A DNA stretch of 64,000 bases from Haliotis asinina (Eukaryota; Mollusca; Gastropoda; Lepetellida; Haliotidae): the NCBI RefSeq assembly GCF_037392515.1, contig NC_090291.1:16829501-16893500 (forward strand), in the 5' to 3' direction. A program made the position numbers and the translations under genes. Shown one piece after another: positions 39,301-47,861 of this stretch. Under the pieces are notes generated by a model, which saw nothing but the letters and a program-made list of their open reading frames with translations, had not been told where the DNA came from and did not search any database. Within the stretch, counting starts at the first letter, position 1, and each line of letters starts with the position of its first letter.

Positions 39301-42300
39301 ACACTGTGCTGGAGAAACTTCTCCAGAATCTGTCACCCACATGTTATGATTGTATTGGAGATGTTTTTGTATATGTGTGTATCAGCCCATTGTCTTGCTA
39401 AAACTTTCAGTTCTCACAGACTAACCATTACCTATTTACTATTTTTCACCCCAATTGTGTCTTAGTATAATTTTATGCGCATTGCACAAAATGATCCTTC
39501 ATCATTTTATTTAGTGAGTTTGTATAAACCAAATTGGGTAAAAGACCATAACTATTGGGTCGCAGGAACCGAACCTCCATTGTCTATTCTACTAATGCTG
39601 CATGTCTGTTCACAGTTGATGACCAGTGCAAGCTCTACTGCCAGGCGAAGGATTACAACTTCTTCTTTGCCATGAGCGATGAGGTGAAGGACGGCACTCC
39701 ATGCAGTGACGACACTGATGACATCTGTGTGAAGGGCAGCTGCCAGGTGGGTGATATCCACATTGTTCATCGAGTGTCTCATCATTTTTGAAGATAATGT
39801 AGTATTTATAAGGCATTGTAAACCAAAAGTCACTGTGTTCTGTAATCTGATTGGTTGAAAAACATGATCAAATGGTATTAGATTCCCAGAAACTGCAAGA
39901 CTATTCACTTCGTATTGACACGTAGAAACACTGCAAACAATGCTTTTGTTGTGTCATCAACAGTGGGGATGGCATTCAAATCATATTGTGATGTAAAGTT
40001 GGAATGAGCAACTCCAGATGCTACCATGGGAACCAGCTGGAACGGCCAGCTGATGACGCTTCACTGCTGTACCAGCACTCGATGTAAACGAGTGCAGACA
40101 GTAAAACCCTTTGGTTTACTTTTGTGTTTACAATGACAATAAGCATAATGTGTTGGCCAATTTCCTGGTTTTATTGAGTATTTGAAGCACGGGAATGCAT
40201 TTGGAACCAACGGCTTCAAATACTCGAAAACACCCGGATATTGGCCAAAACATGATGTTTATCTCCTAAATGTATGTTGAAAAATATATCTTGGGTAATG
40301 GACACATGATGTTTTTCTTCAGCCGGTCGGTTGTGATCTGGTTGTCAAGTCACCTGCAAAGCTCGACCGATGTGGAGTGTGCAAGGGAGATAACTCAACC
40401 TGTGAACTCATGATTGGGTCATTCAAAGAGCAGCCAAAGCATAACAGTAAGCCTAATGGAAGACATTGATTTTTTTAGTCATCGTTAATGATGCTCACAT
40501 TTTGGCTTTTTATTCTTTATTTTCAAATGCTTCACTAAGTTTTCACAACATGTCCCTTGAAGCAAGGGTATTCTGGATAAATATGCCTGGGGTGAGTGAG
40601 TGAGTGAGTGAGTGAGTGAGTGAGTGAGCGAATGAGTGAGCAAGTTTCGTTTTACGCTACACTCAGCAATATTGCAGCTATGTGGCAGCGGTCTGTAAAT
40701 AATAGTCTGGACCGGTGATCAACATTAGCGTCAATCTGCACAATTGGGAACCGATGACATGTGTCAACCTAGTCAGCAAGGCTGATCACCCGATCCCATT
40801 AGTCACCTCTTAAGACAAGCATAGTCCTTTTATGGCAAGCATGGGTTGCTGAAGGCCTATTCTACCCCAGACTTTCACGGGTCTAAATATGCCTGGAAAA
40901 GTAGCTGATAATCTGTAGGACAGTGTGGATGATTGGCGATTCTTAATCAGTTCAGTCAATAGTAATACACCTGACTTTTATCTTCAGCCTACTACCCAAT
41001 CGTTGTACTCCCAAAAGGAGCTCGCAGCATCAACATCCAAGAGGAGGAGGTGTCCCCCAACTATCTGGCTCTGAAGAACATCTACGGCCGATACTACCTC
41101 AATGGCAAGTGGAAGTTGGACTGGGCTGGTATACACAAGATTGCTGGAACACGTTTCACTTACAAACGTCCTTATGACCGCCCTGAGAGTCTCTACAGCC
41201 AGGGACCCCTACAGGAGGATCTGGTGCTGGAGGTAGGCTTTTGAGGAGTGTTTGGGGGTGTGGTGCTGGAGGTGTGGTGTATGGGAGGGTTGGGGGATCT
41301 GAAGCTGCTGTTGGTTGTAGGCTGTTGGGGAGAGTTGGGAGCTTCTGAAGGTGAGGTGTAGGGGATGGTTATTTACAATGCGTGCATAAAGAAATATATA
41401 CAGAAAACAAAAAATGTTAAATCTGCTGTTATGTTTTTTCAGATCCTGGTGCAGGGTCAGAACACAGGAGTGAAGTATGAGTACACCATGCCCAAGAAGG
41501 CGGCAAGACCAACACCTGCTCCTCCCTCCCACAACTACACATGGACTGTGGTGCTGACCTACTGCAACCAGCAGTGCGCAGGAGGTACTGTCGCTCACAA
41601 CAAATATTACTGAAGCTACTATATCAAATGTGGTGATGCTCATCCATAAACCTGGTGAGTAACACTGCCATCATTCCATTTTTGCTTATGCGTTTGTTTG
41701 CAGGTGAGCAGACAGCATCTGCCAAGTGCAACCGTAATGACCAGGAAGAAGTGAACCCTCGGTACTGTGACTCACGGAGGAAACCTCGTACAGGCACCTT
41801 CCCCTGCAACACACAGCCTTGTGCACCAAGGTACTGTCACAATCTATTACTGGTTTTGTTCCTCACAACACCCAGTCTTGTACACTCTGCTGGAGGTATT
41901 GTCACAGTCTAATACTAGTTTTGTTCCCCACGATGCCCAGCCTTGTGCACCAAGGTATTGTTACAATCTTATTACTGGTTTTGTTCCCCACAATGCCCAG
42001 CCTTGTACACCAAGGTACTGTCACAATCTCTTACTGTTGTACACCAAGGTATTGTCACAATCTATTACTGGTTTTGTTCCCCACAACGCCCAGTGATGAG
42101 CAGAGAGATATTACTTCTCATGTTGCTCAAGTGATCTCTGAAGGGACTAAAGAAATGTGTGTACTGTAATGTCCAGCAGACCTAGATCCATCTGTGTTGA
42201 AATATGGGACAACAAACAAGATTATCCCTTGTGCTATTTATTATCAACCCCTGGCAAGTCTGACCCAAACTTCCATGTTCAAGTGACATGGCTAAGCATA

Positions 42301-45300
42301 AGAAATTTGTAGTTGTTATACAGTCAACTGAAAGAGTGTTGACATTCAATCAACTCAATGAAAGGGTTATCATACAGTCATCTCAATGAATGTGTTGTTC
42401 CAGGTGGGAAGAGGGGCCATGGGGCAAGTGCAGCAAAAGTTGTGGAGGTGGAGTTCACAAGAGGAAGGTTGTCTGTAAACAGAAGATGTCCGCCACTCTG
42501 GACAAGAAGGTCAAGCCCCGTCTCTGTACTCGGTCCAGTAAACCACCCCGCAGACAGCGCTGTAATACTCAGGAATGTCCACCCAGATGGAGCAAGGGAA
42601 AGTGGTCCTTTGTAAGTGTATAATCTGACAATGTTTTTGGTTTGCAACATGAACAGAACATAGAAGGTATAAGCCAAAGAAAATATGGAACTATTTGTAT
42701 GTACTATATTAGAAGAAAAGTTTTGTTTTTGTTATATTTTCATGCATTATGATAATGAACGACTGTAATTGAACCATCATTATGTAGATTTTTTGTTTTC
42801 TGTACAATTATTTTGATTTGGCTTGGTGATTAAAGCATCCCTGACTATCACAAAGTGTTCCAACATGGATTCCATTACTTTTTATCAAGTACCTCATATT
42901 GAGATAACTGGCCTGGGCCCAGTTAGTCAAAAGCCCAATAAATTATAACACACCATTAACTAACTTTTCGTCAGGTATTTAACAGGTTGTTAGTGTTTAA
43001 CAGCAGTGTATGAAACACAAAAAGACAGGAAGCCCACAGGGCTGATAACTAAAAAACGTTGCCAGCCCTGTTAACATGTAACCAGTCCTTTATTAAATCT
43101 AGAAAATTTAGACATGGTGTTAAAAGAAAGTAATTAATGTTAAACTTAAACATGTGCAAAAGCTAATTTAATAAAACCATGACTCGGTAGTCACTGTTAA
43201 TTCATTTAGTGTCACTACCATCAGAAAAGAACAACATTATTCATTGGCTGAAAGCATGCTCTAGACCAGTCATATTTAGTGTTAGATAAATGGGTAGGTA
43301 GATCTGTGGAAGTTACAGTCTGATTGATCATGAACTATACAGACATCATCTAGTTACCACATCTATGAATTATTTTCAAAATATTTCCCATAGTCAGTGA
43401 CATGGTAAAATATATATCCTTGGAAAATGTACTGGCACACAGGGCCGACAATAAAATAAAGTTGTACGCCCGCCATGTAACTAGCAAGCAGCAGGCTGCC
43501 AGACAGACGCTATTTCACACACTGTTAACAGTGCATTTACAAAGCTTGTGATAGCTTACTGACCACAATGAAAAAGCCAAAGTGGTGACCTGACTCAGAG
43601 TGCTGGCATTAGTTACAAATGCACCACAGAAGCAGCATCATGTCACAGAGTTTGTCGTTTTATCATCTGCAGTGTTCAGCAACTTGTGGCATTGGGACTA
43701 AAAAGAGAGAAATCACGTGTCGCAGCAAGACCCTGCAAGGTCAGGTGCTACTACCAGACAGTATGTGTCAGCAGAACCCTCGTCCACGCAACTCCAAACG
43801 GTGTCGTCGTTCTTCATGTCCAGTGGTGCCTCAGCTACAGTGGGCGGTCACATCATGGGGTCCTGTAAGTTCTCGCCAATGTCATAACACACTTGCACAA
43901 GTCTCTAAGGTAATAATTAGTAGTTTTAGTGATAATTTCTAGAAAATATGAATATGTGAATATAACAGACTGGCATCCTTAGATGTCTTGTCCACTTATC
44001 TAGACTTGTCTTTTTAAAGACTAGAATTGCTATACATACATGGACTTAGCATTCAGGTACAGCTAATATGATAAGGCTAATATGACCACAACTAGAATTA
44101 AGATATATTTGAACACGTATGTTATCTAATTTTTATGATAGTGAATTGACTCTGACTGGACCAGTCATGTACATATTTTGTTTCTTGTACAGTTAATAGA
44201 TAAACATTAGATAAACATTGTCAAGAGGCCATGTCCAGCTAAACACATCCAGTAGTGTTTCATGTTTGCAGTATTGTTTGTTAGACTAGTCTCTTCTTGC
44301 AGTGTTCTGTGACTTGCGGAAGCGGCACAAAGCGTCGGGAACTGCGCTGCAGCAAGAGTAACCGAGCTGGGAGGTTCCACACCGTGGACTACCGCCAGTG
44401 TCACCACCTCACCCACCCTAACATCACCCTGCACGACAACTGTCAGGTGGGGGACTGCGTCCAACAACCTTCTCCAGAGTGGCACTCATCATCATGGTCA
44501 CAGGTAGGGGCAGATAACTCTGAACAGGACCACCTGTGACTTCCTGTAAGCAATGGAGACTCAATCATCATCATCATACTAACAATTGTATAGCACTGAT
44601 ACCAAGCTCACCTGCTCAAAGGTGCTTTATTTTTCCCTCAATCACTGGGCTCAGTCTTAACACCATGCCTTATTATCAGTCTCAACTCCCGGACGTGTAT
44701 AACTCTTGCAGCCACTAGGCCCACCTAGATAATGTGGCTTACCCATCAAGAATTAAACTAATCTGTATACATTTATATAAGCAAAGCTGTATTTGTCTTA
44801 TAATTGATGCTTGTGGCATGTTTCAGTGCTCGGTAACCTGTGGGAGTGGAGAGGAGACTCGGCTGGTGCACTGCATCAACCGCCACCTCAGGAAACTGTC
44901 CACTGGGTGCGACGCTGACCAGAAACCATTAGTCAGGAGACACTGTCACAAGCAACCCTGCCCAACTCCAGGTACTGTTCCATTTTTCACCATCTCATTA
45001 GAGCCACAGGGTGATGGGGTAGCCTAGTGGTTAAAGCTTTCGCTCATCATGTTGATGACCCAGGTTTGATTCCCCACATGAGTACAGTATGTGAAGAGTA
45101 TTTTTATTATCCCCCACCATGATATTACTCAACCACTCGCATTAGAACCCAGAGCTGAGTTACAAAAATGACATAATCAGACACAGTGACACAGCTGATT
45201 GATTGCTGTTGTGGCTACAATTTGTGTTATGCCACTGATAATCTATGTCACCCATGAAGATCCAGGTTAGAATTGATCTTCAGTAACCAATATTTGTTGT

Positions 45301-46051
45301 AAGAGGTGGCCAGTGGGATTGAGTGGTTAGGCTAGCTAACTTTGTTGACACATCATCATATCCCAATTGCATTGAGGAATGCTCATGATGCTAATCACTG
45401 GATTGTCTGGTTCAGACTGGATTATTTACAGCCACATTAAAGCCTGAATATTGCTAAGTGCAGTGTTAAACAACAAACCAACCAACTGATAATCTAAGTC
45501 ACTAACGTGAACGGTCCAGTCTCAATATATTTACTGCTTCAGTTTGGTATAGCTGGAATGTCACATTCACAACTAACTTGTATCTATGTGTGTGACATAT
45601 TGCAGATAACATGAGCAATTATATTTTAAAACTGATGGATGCAGCAAACACCATGATTTACATTACTTGAACATCATTTTTCCTTGACCAAGATATGTTA
45701 TGGAATTAAACTTCTTTATTCTTTCCCACACAACATTTCGGGATTATTACAGATCCCTTCATCAACTGACACCATGACTTCAATACTATGATGTCATAAC
45801 ACATAATGCATGTGACATCACAATCCACAAAGAACAGTATAGTATAAATGAAGTTAAAAACTTGAACTGTTAATTACATAATGATGACGATTTATTCATG
45901 CTAGGTAATAGAGTTTAAAGACATCAATTCCCATGTTGCAGACCCTGCTTGTCAAGATGAGTTCACATGGTGTTATAGAGTTCCCATACACAAGATCTGT
46001 GGCCATGAGTTCTACGGAAACAAGTGTTGTCATTCCTGTAGAGGGAGCTAG
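27152..46051 (+). CDS. ADAMTS16/18: ADAMTS16/18-like secreted zinc metalloprotease (gene span, spliced)
   Basis: This entry covers the whole plus-strand gene; exons are listed separately. From 31222 to the stop at 46049-46051, twenty exons join in one continuous frame of 978 codons plus stop. Domain order is prodomain, furin site, reprolysin-type metalloprotease, disintegrin-like, central TSR, cysteine-rich, spacer, five further TSRs and PLAC, which is the ADAMTS16/18 layout. Clade assignment rests on [54 protein letters not shown] and GARSI matching my memory of vertebrate ADAMTS16 and ADAMTS18. It is likely co-orthologous to both, since those two are vertebrate duplicates. The enzyme would be secreted and act on extracellular matrix. 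The signal peptide, first prodomain exons and the link between 27308 and 31222 were not found. Confidence 0.92.
27435..27464 (-). ncRNA. Degenerate hammerhead-ribozyme-like motif
   Basis: On the minus strand: perfect CTGATGA, stem GGAG/CTCC with a 10-base loop, then AAAG in place of GAAA. The key G of the GAAA box is missing, so activity is unlikely. Probably the relic of a retroelement. Confidence 0.4.
28265..28372. repeat. Foldback element
   Basis: Arms GGCACCATTCC...GTGATCGTAGCGCTAC and GTAG/CACTACGATCGCTTTC..GGAACGGGGCC are inverted copies. A partly similar block (ACTTTAACATAGACTTATGA) recurs near 21860. Confidence 0.65.
28738..28848 (+). mobile_element. SINE family B fragment
   Basis: Contains GATCACTGCTCATGCTGTTG and ACAGATGCCACCGTAAGCTC; no ACTC tail. 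Confidence 0.6.
29601..29748 (+). mobile_element. SINE family B fragment
   Basis: Contains GATGACTGGATTATCTGGTC and CAGACTGCTGTCATATAGCT, ending in GTGGCATTAAACAACAAA, a tail variant without ACTC. Confidence 0.65.
31222..31264 (+). CDS. ADAMTS16/18: Short prodomain/linker exon (tentative)
   Basis: A 43-nt exon between acceptor ...cacctgtaccag and donor GTATGT, reading [14 protein letters not shown] plus one base. It joins in phase to the next exon (D-T-D-S-K). The acidic low-complexity content suits the variable stretch between cysteine switch and furin site. It starts in phase 0, which does not fit the phase-1 end of the 27308 donor, so at least one intervening exon is missing. A longer version from 31120 is also open but looks like intron. 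Confidence 0.55.
32070..32272 (+). CDS. ADAMTS16/18: Furin site and start of metalloprotease domain
   Basis: Acceptor ttatacag, donor GTAAGT. The exon starts in phase 1 and ends in phase 0. It reads ...[19 protein letters not shown], where RERR is a good proprotein-convertase site, then [13 protein letters not shown], the hallmark first strand of an ADAMTS catalytic domain. [13 protein letters not shown] follows and includes an N-glycosylation sequon (NIT). The mature enzyme is inferred to begin just after RERR. Confidence 0.95.
32307..32575. mobile_element. Palindromic element with tRNA-like core in ADAMTS intron
   Basis: Arms of about 95 bp (32307-32402 and 32484-32575) are inverted repeats of each other, including AGTACAAATTCTAGTACTTT or its complement and the motif GGATTCGAACC. 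On the minus strand the centre reads like a diverged tRNA-Leu: TGGCTGAACGGGTTAGGC (A-box region) and GGTTCGAATCC (B box). Probably a foldback MITE or SINE dimer, not a working tRNA gene. Confidence 0.7.
33191..33274 (+). CDS. ADAMTS16/18: Metalloprotease domain exon 2
   Basis: An 84-nt phase 0-0 exon, acceptor ctgtgcag and donor GTATGT. It reads [20 protein letters not shown] then LVLLEGDE, matching the family pattern VS.LF.D.TIG..I.I..V.LILLE. A 39-bp minisatellite begins directly beyond its donor. Confidence 0.95.
33277..33595 (+). repeat. 39-bp minisatellite next to an ADAMTS splice donor
   Basis: About eight copies of a 39-bp unit containing GTTGCTGATTGTAGAAGGTG and TTAAAGGCAT. It begins within the donor region of the exon ending at 33274. 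Because 39 is a multiple of 3, a 140-codon minus-strand ORF survives; this is a by-product. Confidence 0.85.
34444..34603 (+). CDS. ADAMTS16/18: Metalloprotease domain exon 3
   Basis: Acceptor cttcctacag, donor GTAGGT, ends in phase 1. It encodes [20 protein letters not shown], then [18 protein letters not shown] and [20 protein letters not shown] and [21 protein letters not shown] are characteristic of ADAMTS16/18 and less like other ADAMTS groups. The exon's last bases are repeated downstream in a degenerate 39-40-bp array in the intron. Confidence 0.96.
34582..35072 (+). repeat. 39-40-bp array derived from an ADAMTS exon-intron junction
   Basis: The end of the exon and its donor (GCTCCATGTGATACTCTGG then GTAGGTGT) recur as degenerate copies, for example from 34624 and 34664 and again near 34870 and 34975. 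Many units also contain an acceptor-like CTTAGCAG. Confidence 0.75.
35220..35325 (+). CDS. ADAMTS16/18: Metalloprotease exon with first half of zinc site
   Basis: Acceptor ttcctacag, donor GTAGGT, phase 1 in and phase 2 out. It reads GFAPIKGMC, then [20 protein letters not shown] and IGH. HEIGH supplies two zinc-ligand histidines and the catalytic Glu. The intron interrupts the next codon (Asn), so the zinc signature is split between this exon and the one at 36200. Confidence 0.97.
35870..36042 (+). mobile_element. SINE family A copy in ADAMTS intron
   Basis: Lies in the intron that splits the zinc-binding motif. GAGGTAGCCTTGTGGTTAAA head, GATTGAATTCCC B-box region, tail of nine or so ACTC units. 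Confidence 0.82.
36200..36337 (+). CDS. ADAMTS16/18: Metalloprotease exon with third zinc His and Met-turn
   Basis: Acceptor attttttag, donor GTAAGG. It completes HEIGHNFGMFHD (third zinc His followed by Asp), then [19 protein letters not shown], which contains the Met-turn methionine, and [15 protein letters not shown]. All catalytic residues expected of an active ADAMTS are present. Confidence 0.97.
36799..36952 (+). CDS. ADAMTS16/18: Disintegrin-like domain exon 1
   Basis: Acceptor gttggtag is chosen over two later cag sites because it alone keeps the phase (AA+C) and gives [12 protein letters not shown], matching the family's S.AQ..CL...P. The exon continues [20 protein letters not shown] and VCTFDFGK. 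Donor GTGAGC, phase 0. Confidence 0.94.
37410..37508 (+). CDS. ADAMTS16/18: Disintegrin-like domain exon 2
   Basis: A 99-nt phase 0-0 exon, acceptor atccaacag and donor GTATAT. It reads [27 protein letters not shown], the conserved disintegrin-like core (CK.LWC ... PAAEGT.CG). Confidence 0.95.
37785..38143 (+). mobile_element. SINE family B copy followed by a second partial copy, in ADAMTS intron
   Basis: A near-full copy (37785-38027; CTCCTGAAGATCAGGGTTAG to ACTCACTCACTCA) is followed at 38042-38143 by a fragment of the same family (GATGCTCATGCTGTTGATCA). The next coding exon starts only 55 bp later. Confidence 0.75.
38199..38347 (+). CDS. ADAMTS16/18: End of disintegrin-like domain and central TSR
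   Basis: Acceptor gtgtccag, donor GTGAGT, ends in phase 2. It reads [15 protein letters not shown] then [24 protein letters not shown] has the WxxW pattern that is C-mannosylated in this family, and CTRSCGGG is the usual O-fucose site. Modification is inferred. Confidence 0.95.
39012..39187 (+). CDS. ADAMTS16/18: End of central TSR and start of cysteine-rich domain
   Basis: Acceptor ttactctcag, donor GTAAGT, phase 2 in and phase 1 out. It encodes [20 protein letters not shown], then [20 protein letters not shown] and [11 protein letters not shown], matching DFR..QC...N...FRG..Y.WKPY of ADAMTS16/18. Confidence 0.95.
39616..39746 (+). CDS. ADAMTS16/18: Cysteine-rich domain exon
   Basis: Acceptor tgttcacag, donor GTGGGT. 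It reads [29 protein letters not shown] and [25 protein letters not shown] is close to ADAMTS18 as I remember it. A GTGG donor is acceptable but slightly unusual. Confidence 0.95.
40153..40248. repeat. Foldback element in ADAMTS intron
   Basis: Begins TTGGCCAATTTCC and ends GGATATTGGCCAA; inner arms GAGTATTTGAAGC and GCTTCAAATACTC are perfect complements. Confidence 0.75.
40323..40446 (+). CDS. ADAMTS16/18: Cysteine-rich domain end, spacer start
   Basis: Acceptor ttcttcag, donor GTAAGC, ends in phase 1. It reads [51 protein letters not shown] closes the cysteine-rich domain and carries an N-glycosylation sequon (NST). Confidence 0.95.
40591..40885 (-). mobile_element. SINE family B copy, inverted, in ADAMTS intron
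   Basis: Starts with a long reversed tail (gagt repeats), contains GCGGTCTGTAAATAATAGTC and CCGATCCCATTAGTCACCTC, ends CCAGACTTTCACGGGTC. One of the most complete family B copies. Confidence 0.82.
40988..41232 (+). CDS. ADAMTS16/18: Spacer domain exon
   Basis: A 245-nt exon, acceptor tatcttcag and donor GTAGGC. It reads [59 protein letters not shown] and DLVLE. This is the cysteine-free, beta-sandwich-like ADAMTS spacer; YYP.V..P.GARSI.I.E is diagnostic. Confidence 0.96.
41443..41584 (+). CDS. ADAMTS16/18: Spacer end and start of TSR2
   Basis: Acceptor gttttttcag, donor GTACTG, ends in phase 1. It reads [17 protein letters not shown], a Pro/Ala/Lys linker, then [17 protein letters not shown], the opening of the first C-terminal TSR (family pattern Y.W.IV...CS.SCGGG). 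The usual Ser after the first Cys is Asn here, so the O-fucose site is altered. Confidence 0.94.
41704..41830 (+). CDS. ADAMTS16/18: TSR2 exon
   Basis: A 127-nt exon, phase 1 in and phase 2 out, acceptor gtttgcag and donor GTACTG. It reads [38 protein letters not shown]. The minus-strand gene has an exon of exactly the same length and phase with 18 of 24 identical residues at the end. The donor region is copied in tandem downstream. Confidence 0.95.
41804..42093 (+). repeat. 60-62-bp array derived from an ADAMTS exon-intron junction
   Basis: The exon end CAGCCTTGTGCACCAAG with donor GTACTGTCACAATC is repeated with its following intron sequence. Donor-like junctions occur after 41830, 41954, 42014 and 42048. 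Confidence 0.85.
42404..42611 (+). CDS. ADAMTS16/18: TSR3 and start of TSR4
   Basis: A 208-nt exon, acceptor tgttccag and donor GTAAGT. It reads [40 protein letters not shown] and WSKGKWSF. Six-cysteine TSR with W..W..C; its partner on the minus strand is also 208 nt. Confidence 0.96.
43673..43864 (+). CDS. ADAMTS16/18: TSR4 and start of TSR5
   Basis: A 192-nt phase 0-0 exon, acceptor catctgcag and donor GTAAGT. It begins [16 protein letters not shown], continues [18 protein letters not shown] and ends [10 protein letters not shown]. The intron lies between the Trp and first Cys of the next TSR, the position used repeatedly in this gene. Confidence 0.96.
44303..44503 (+). CDS. ADAMTS16/18: TSR5 and start of TSR6
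   Basis: A 201-nt phase 0-0 exon, acceptor ttcttgcag and donor GTAGGG. It reads [36 protein letters not shown] and [11 protein letters not shown] is a potential N-glycosylation site. Confidence 0.96.
44827..44971 (+). CDS. ADAMTS16/18: TSR6 exon
   Basis: Acceptor catgtttcag, donor GTACTG, ends in phase 1. It reads [39 protein letters not shown]. This is the sixth and last TSR, the number expected for the 16/18 clade. Confidence 0.96.
45011..45135 (+). mobile_element. SINE family A, 3'-truncated copy in ADAMTS last intron
   Basis: Good head (GGGGTAGCCTAGTGGTTAAA, GGTTTGATTCCCC) but the shared 3' tail and ACTC run are missing. A family B copy follows at 45250. Confidence 0.75.
45250..45478 (+). 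mobile_element. SINE family B copy in ADAMTS last intron
   Basis: CCCATGAAGATCCAGGTTAG head to GTGTTAAACAACAAACC end; lacks the ACTC run. Confidence 0.75.
45736..45765 (-). ncRNA. Degenerate hammerhead-ribozyme-like motif
   Basis: On the minus strand: TTGATGA (consensus CTGATGA, first base changed), stem GGGAT/ATCCC with an 8-base loop, then GAAA. Order and spacing fit the hammerhead core and stem II as found in Penelope-like elements and retrozymes. The C-to-T change at a catalytic-core position suggests it is inactive. It lies in the last intron of the plus-strand ADAMTS gene. Confidence 0.45.
45942..46051 (+). CDS. ADAMTS16/18: PLAC domain, terminal coding exon
   Basis: Acceptor catgttgcag; G from the previous exon plus AC gives Asp. 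It reads [36 protein letters not shown] and stop TAG at 46049. The six-cysteine PLAC pattern (C..WC..V..H..C...Y...CC..C) is intact. The exon is 110 nt, the same as the minus-strand terminal exon. Confidence 0.97.
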
Positions 46052-47185
46052 CAAACGTTGTTATGAAGAGAGAGAACTCTAAGACAGATATGTATCAAGG
46101 GAAATAACTCACCTGATGCTGAAAAGATGTTTGCTTGAACCACAGACATTGATTCTTATACCCATCACGAGTCATTGAGATTACCTTCAGATTTTAAACA
46201 ACATAGAGAAGTCAGATGATAGCAAAGACTCAGCTGATCTTATTGAACAATGATGTTGTCATGAAGTTGGAAGTGTTCCACAAACCATGGGATTGTGTGT
46301 CAAGTTACTCTTCTGACCTTGAAAATCTTACTGACTCAGGACATTTCAGCCTTTATGAGTTTGGCAATCCATTGTCAGATGTCCCATCCATGGACTGGAA
46401 ACATTGAGAACATTGCATTTAGCTGCAAGAAGGACTTCACTTGTTGCAGTCTTTAGATTCATTTTACAGACAGCGCTGAACACCATTTTGTGTAGAAGAC
46501 ATCAGCTTGTTCATCTGATGTCCTCTGTGATTCTCATCACCATGGCGATCAGTATCTCCATGTTATTCAACATGATTCTTCATCACTGGATCATATCTAG
46601 GATGTTGTCATATTTGTGTACAGAAGTGAGAAATAAGTGAGTCATCATTAGTGAAATTTCCATAGACTTGAATGTTCATTAACTCTTGCCAAGAACAATT
46701 TTCATAAATTGAGTACAAGCCATTTTATTTTGATATTTTGCAAACACCTTGGAGATCATTTTTTGCTACGAGTGCATAATTTTTGTTCATCTTTCCATGG
46801 ATAAGTAATATCAAATGACACCGGATTATTAGCACCATAAGAGCAACTTAACGATGACTTACAATGACACACTTATGGCTAACTACTATATGTCCTGTGT
46901 GGATGTCTGGATGTGTGATTGTCACTGACTTGTACATTTTTCCTGATCTCAGTGTATGTTCATAGCTTTAGGCATTGATATTGGGGACTGACTGGTAACA
47001 GTTCTTAGGCCACTGAGGGAGCTGTTTCCCTGATAAAAGGGTGCACAGCAAGGTCTTTTTGCCTCTTTTGAAACATCACGTAAAGAGCAGTCCCAGTACA
47101 TCACATTCTTTCTGATGTTTGGGATCTCATGTTTGAAAATTATGTTTGCGGAAAACTGGAAAACTGTACATGTATGATATTTTGT

Positions 47186-47191
47186 AATAAA
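47186..47191 (+). promoter_or_regulatory. Possible poly(A) signal of the plus-strand ADAMTS gene
   Basis: First AATAAA after the stop at 46051, implying a 3' UTR of about 1.1 kb. It stands upstream of the Mutator-like insertion. Later AATAAA motifs exist, so usage is uncertain. Confidence 0.3.
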
Positions 47192-47359
47192 GACTGACAA
47201 AATAATCCATGCAAACAAACATTTCAAATATGTGCAGGTGCTGCATGTTAAAAAAGGTGAATAACTCTGATCTGGCATTGAGTTCCTTTCTTTATTCTGG
47301 TTGCAGATATTTTTGGTGAATATGGGCTGATACAAACATGGTTAATACATGTGAAATTT

Positions 47360-47861
47360 CCTTCTCTTCCCACAGAGGTTACTCCTGTCATATCTTCCTA
47401 CATAACCTCTGTTCTAATACAGCCCCTTCATGGAGCGAGTGTTCAAGACTCACGATTGGAGGCATTCAGATTTAGTTGTGCAATCAGAGATATTGTTTCA
47501 AGAGTGATCATTCGCAAGATCTCAGTAATTTCCGAATGCATCGGGGAAACTTGCCACTACCAGTTTTTATTTCTACAAACACATCCTGGCGTTTGATCCC
47601 TGCACTCTCTATTGCCAGGTTTTGATTTTCAGTTAAACATGAAATACCGAATCTTTCCTTCGCACGCTGATGAACCAACTCCATGGTGGCCTCCATATTG
47701 GAGCTGTCTATTTAACGCGTGTTCTAATTGCATAGTAACAAGGGAGATAATTTCTGTTCAATTTTTTGCCGCAAGGGGATTTCTCGATGACTGGGAAATG
47801 TGGCTGTATTAGAACAGAGGTTACGTAGGAAGATATGACAGGAAGATATGGGAAGAGAATG
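47360..47861. mobile_element. Mutator-like (Pack-MULE-type) non-autonomous element
   Basis: A 502-bp element flanked by a perfect 9-bp direct repeat GTGAAATTT (47351-47359 and 47862-47870). Its ends are long inverted repeats: left arm 47360-47424, right arm 47802-47861, sharing an outer TTCTCTTCCCA and an inner 42-bp block (47383-47424 against 47802-47843) with one visible mismatch. A 9-bp duplication plus long inverted repeats is the Mutator superfamily signature. No transposase is present. The interior carries a fragment of a helicase gene (separate entry). Confidence 0.85.
47508..47696 (-). pseudogene. Captured 5' fragment of a RecQ-like DNA helicase gene
   Basis: A 62-residue minus-strand ORF inside the Mutator-like element. 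It contains ERFGISCLTENQNLAIESAG and DVFVEIKTGSGK. The spacing of FG....(x)QN.AI, then DVFV, then TGSGK matches the Q-motif region and Walker A of RecQ-family helicases. The frame diverges right after GSGK and stops after about 13 residues, so it cannot be a helicase. The second Met lies in a strong initiation context (GCCACCATGG), so 5' UTR and start codon appear to have been captured together. Confidence 0.7.

Noticed and set aside
41767..42169. Long overlapping plus-strand ORFs in three frames
   Set aside because: They run from the TSR2 exon into the donor-derived tandem array. The true exon frame reaches a stop near 41911 if the first donor is skipped.
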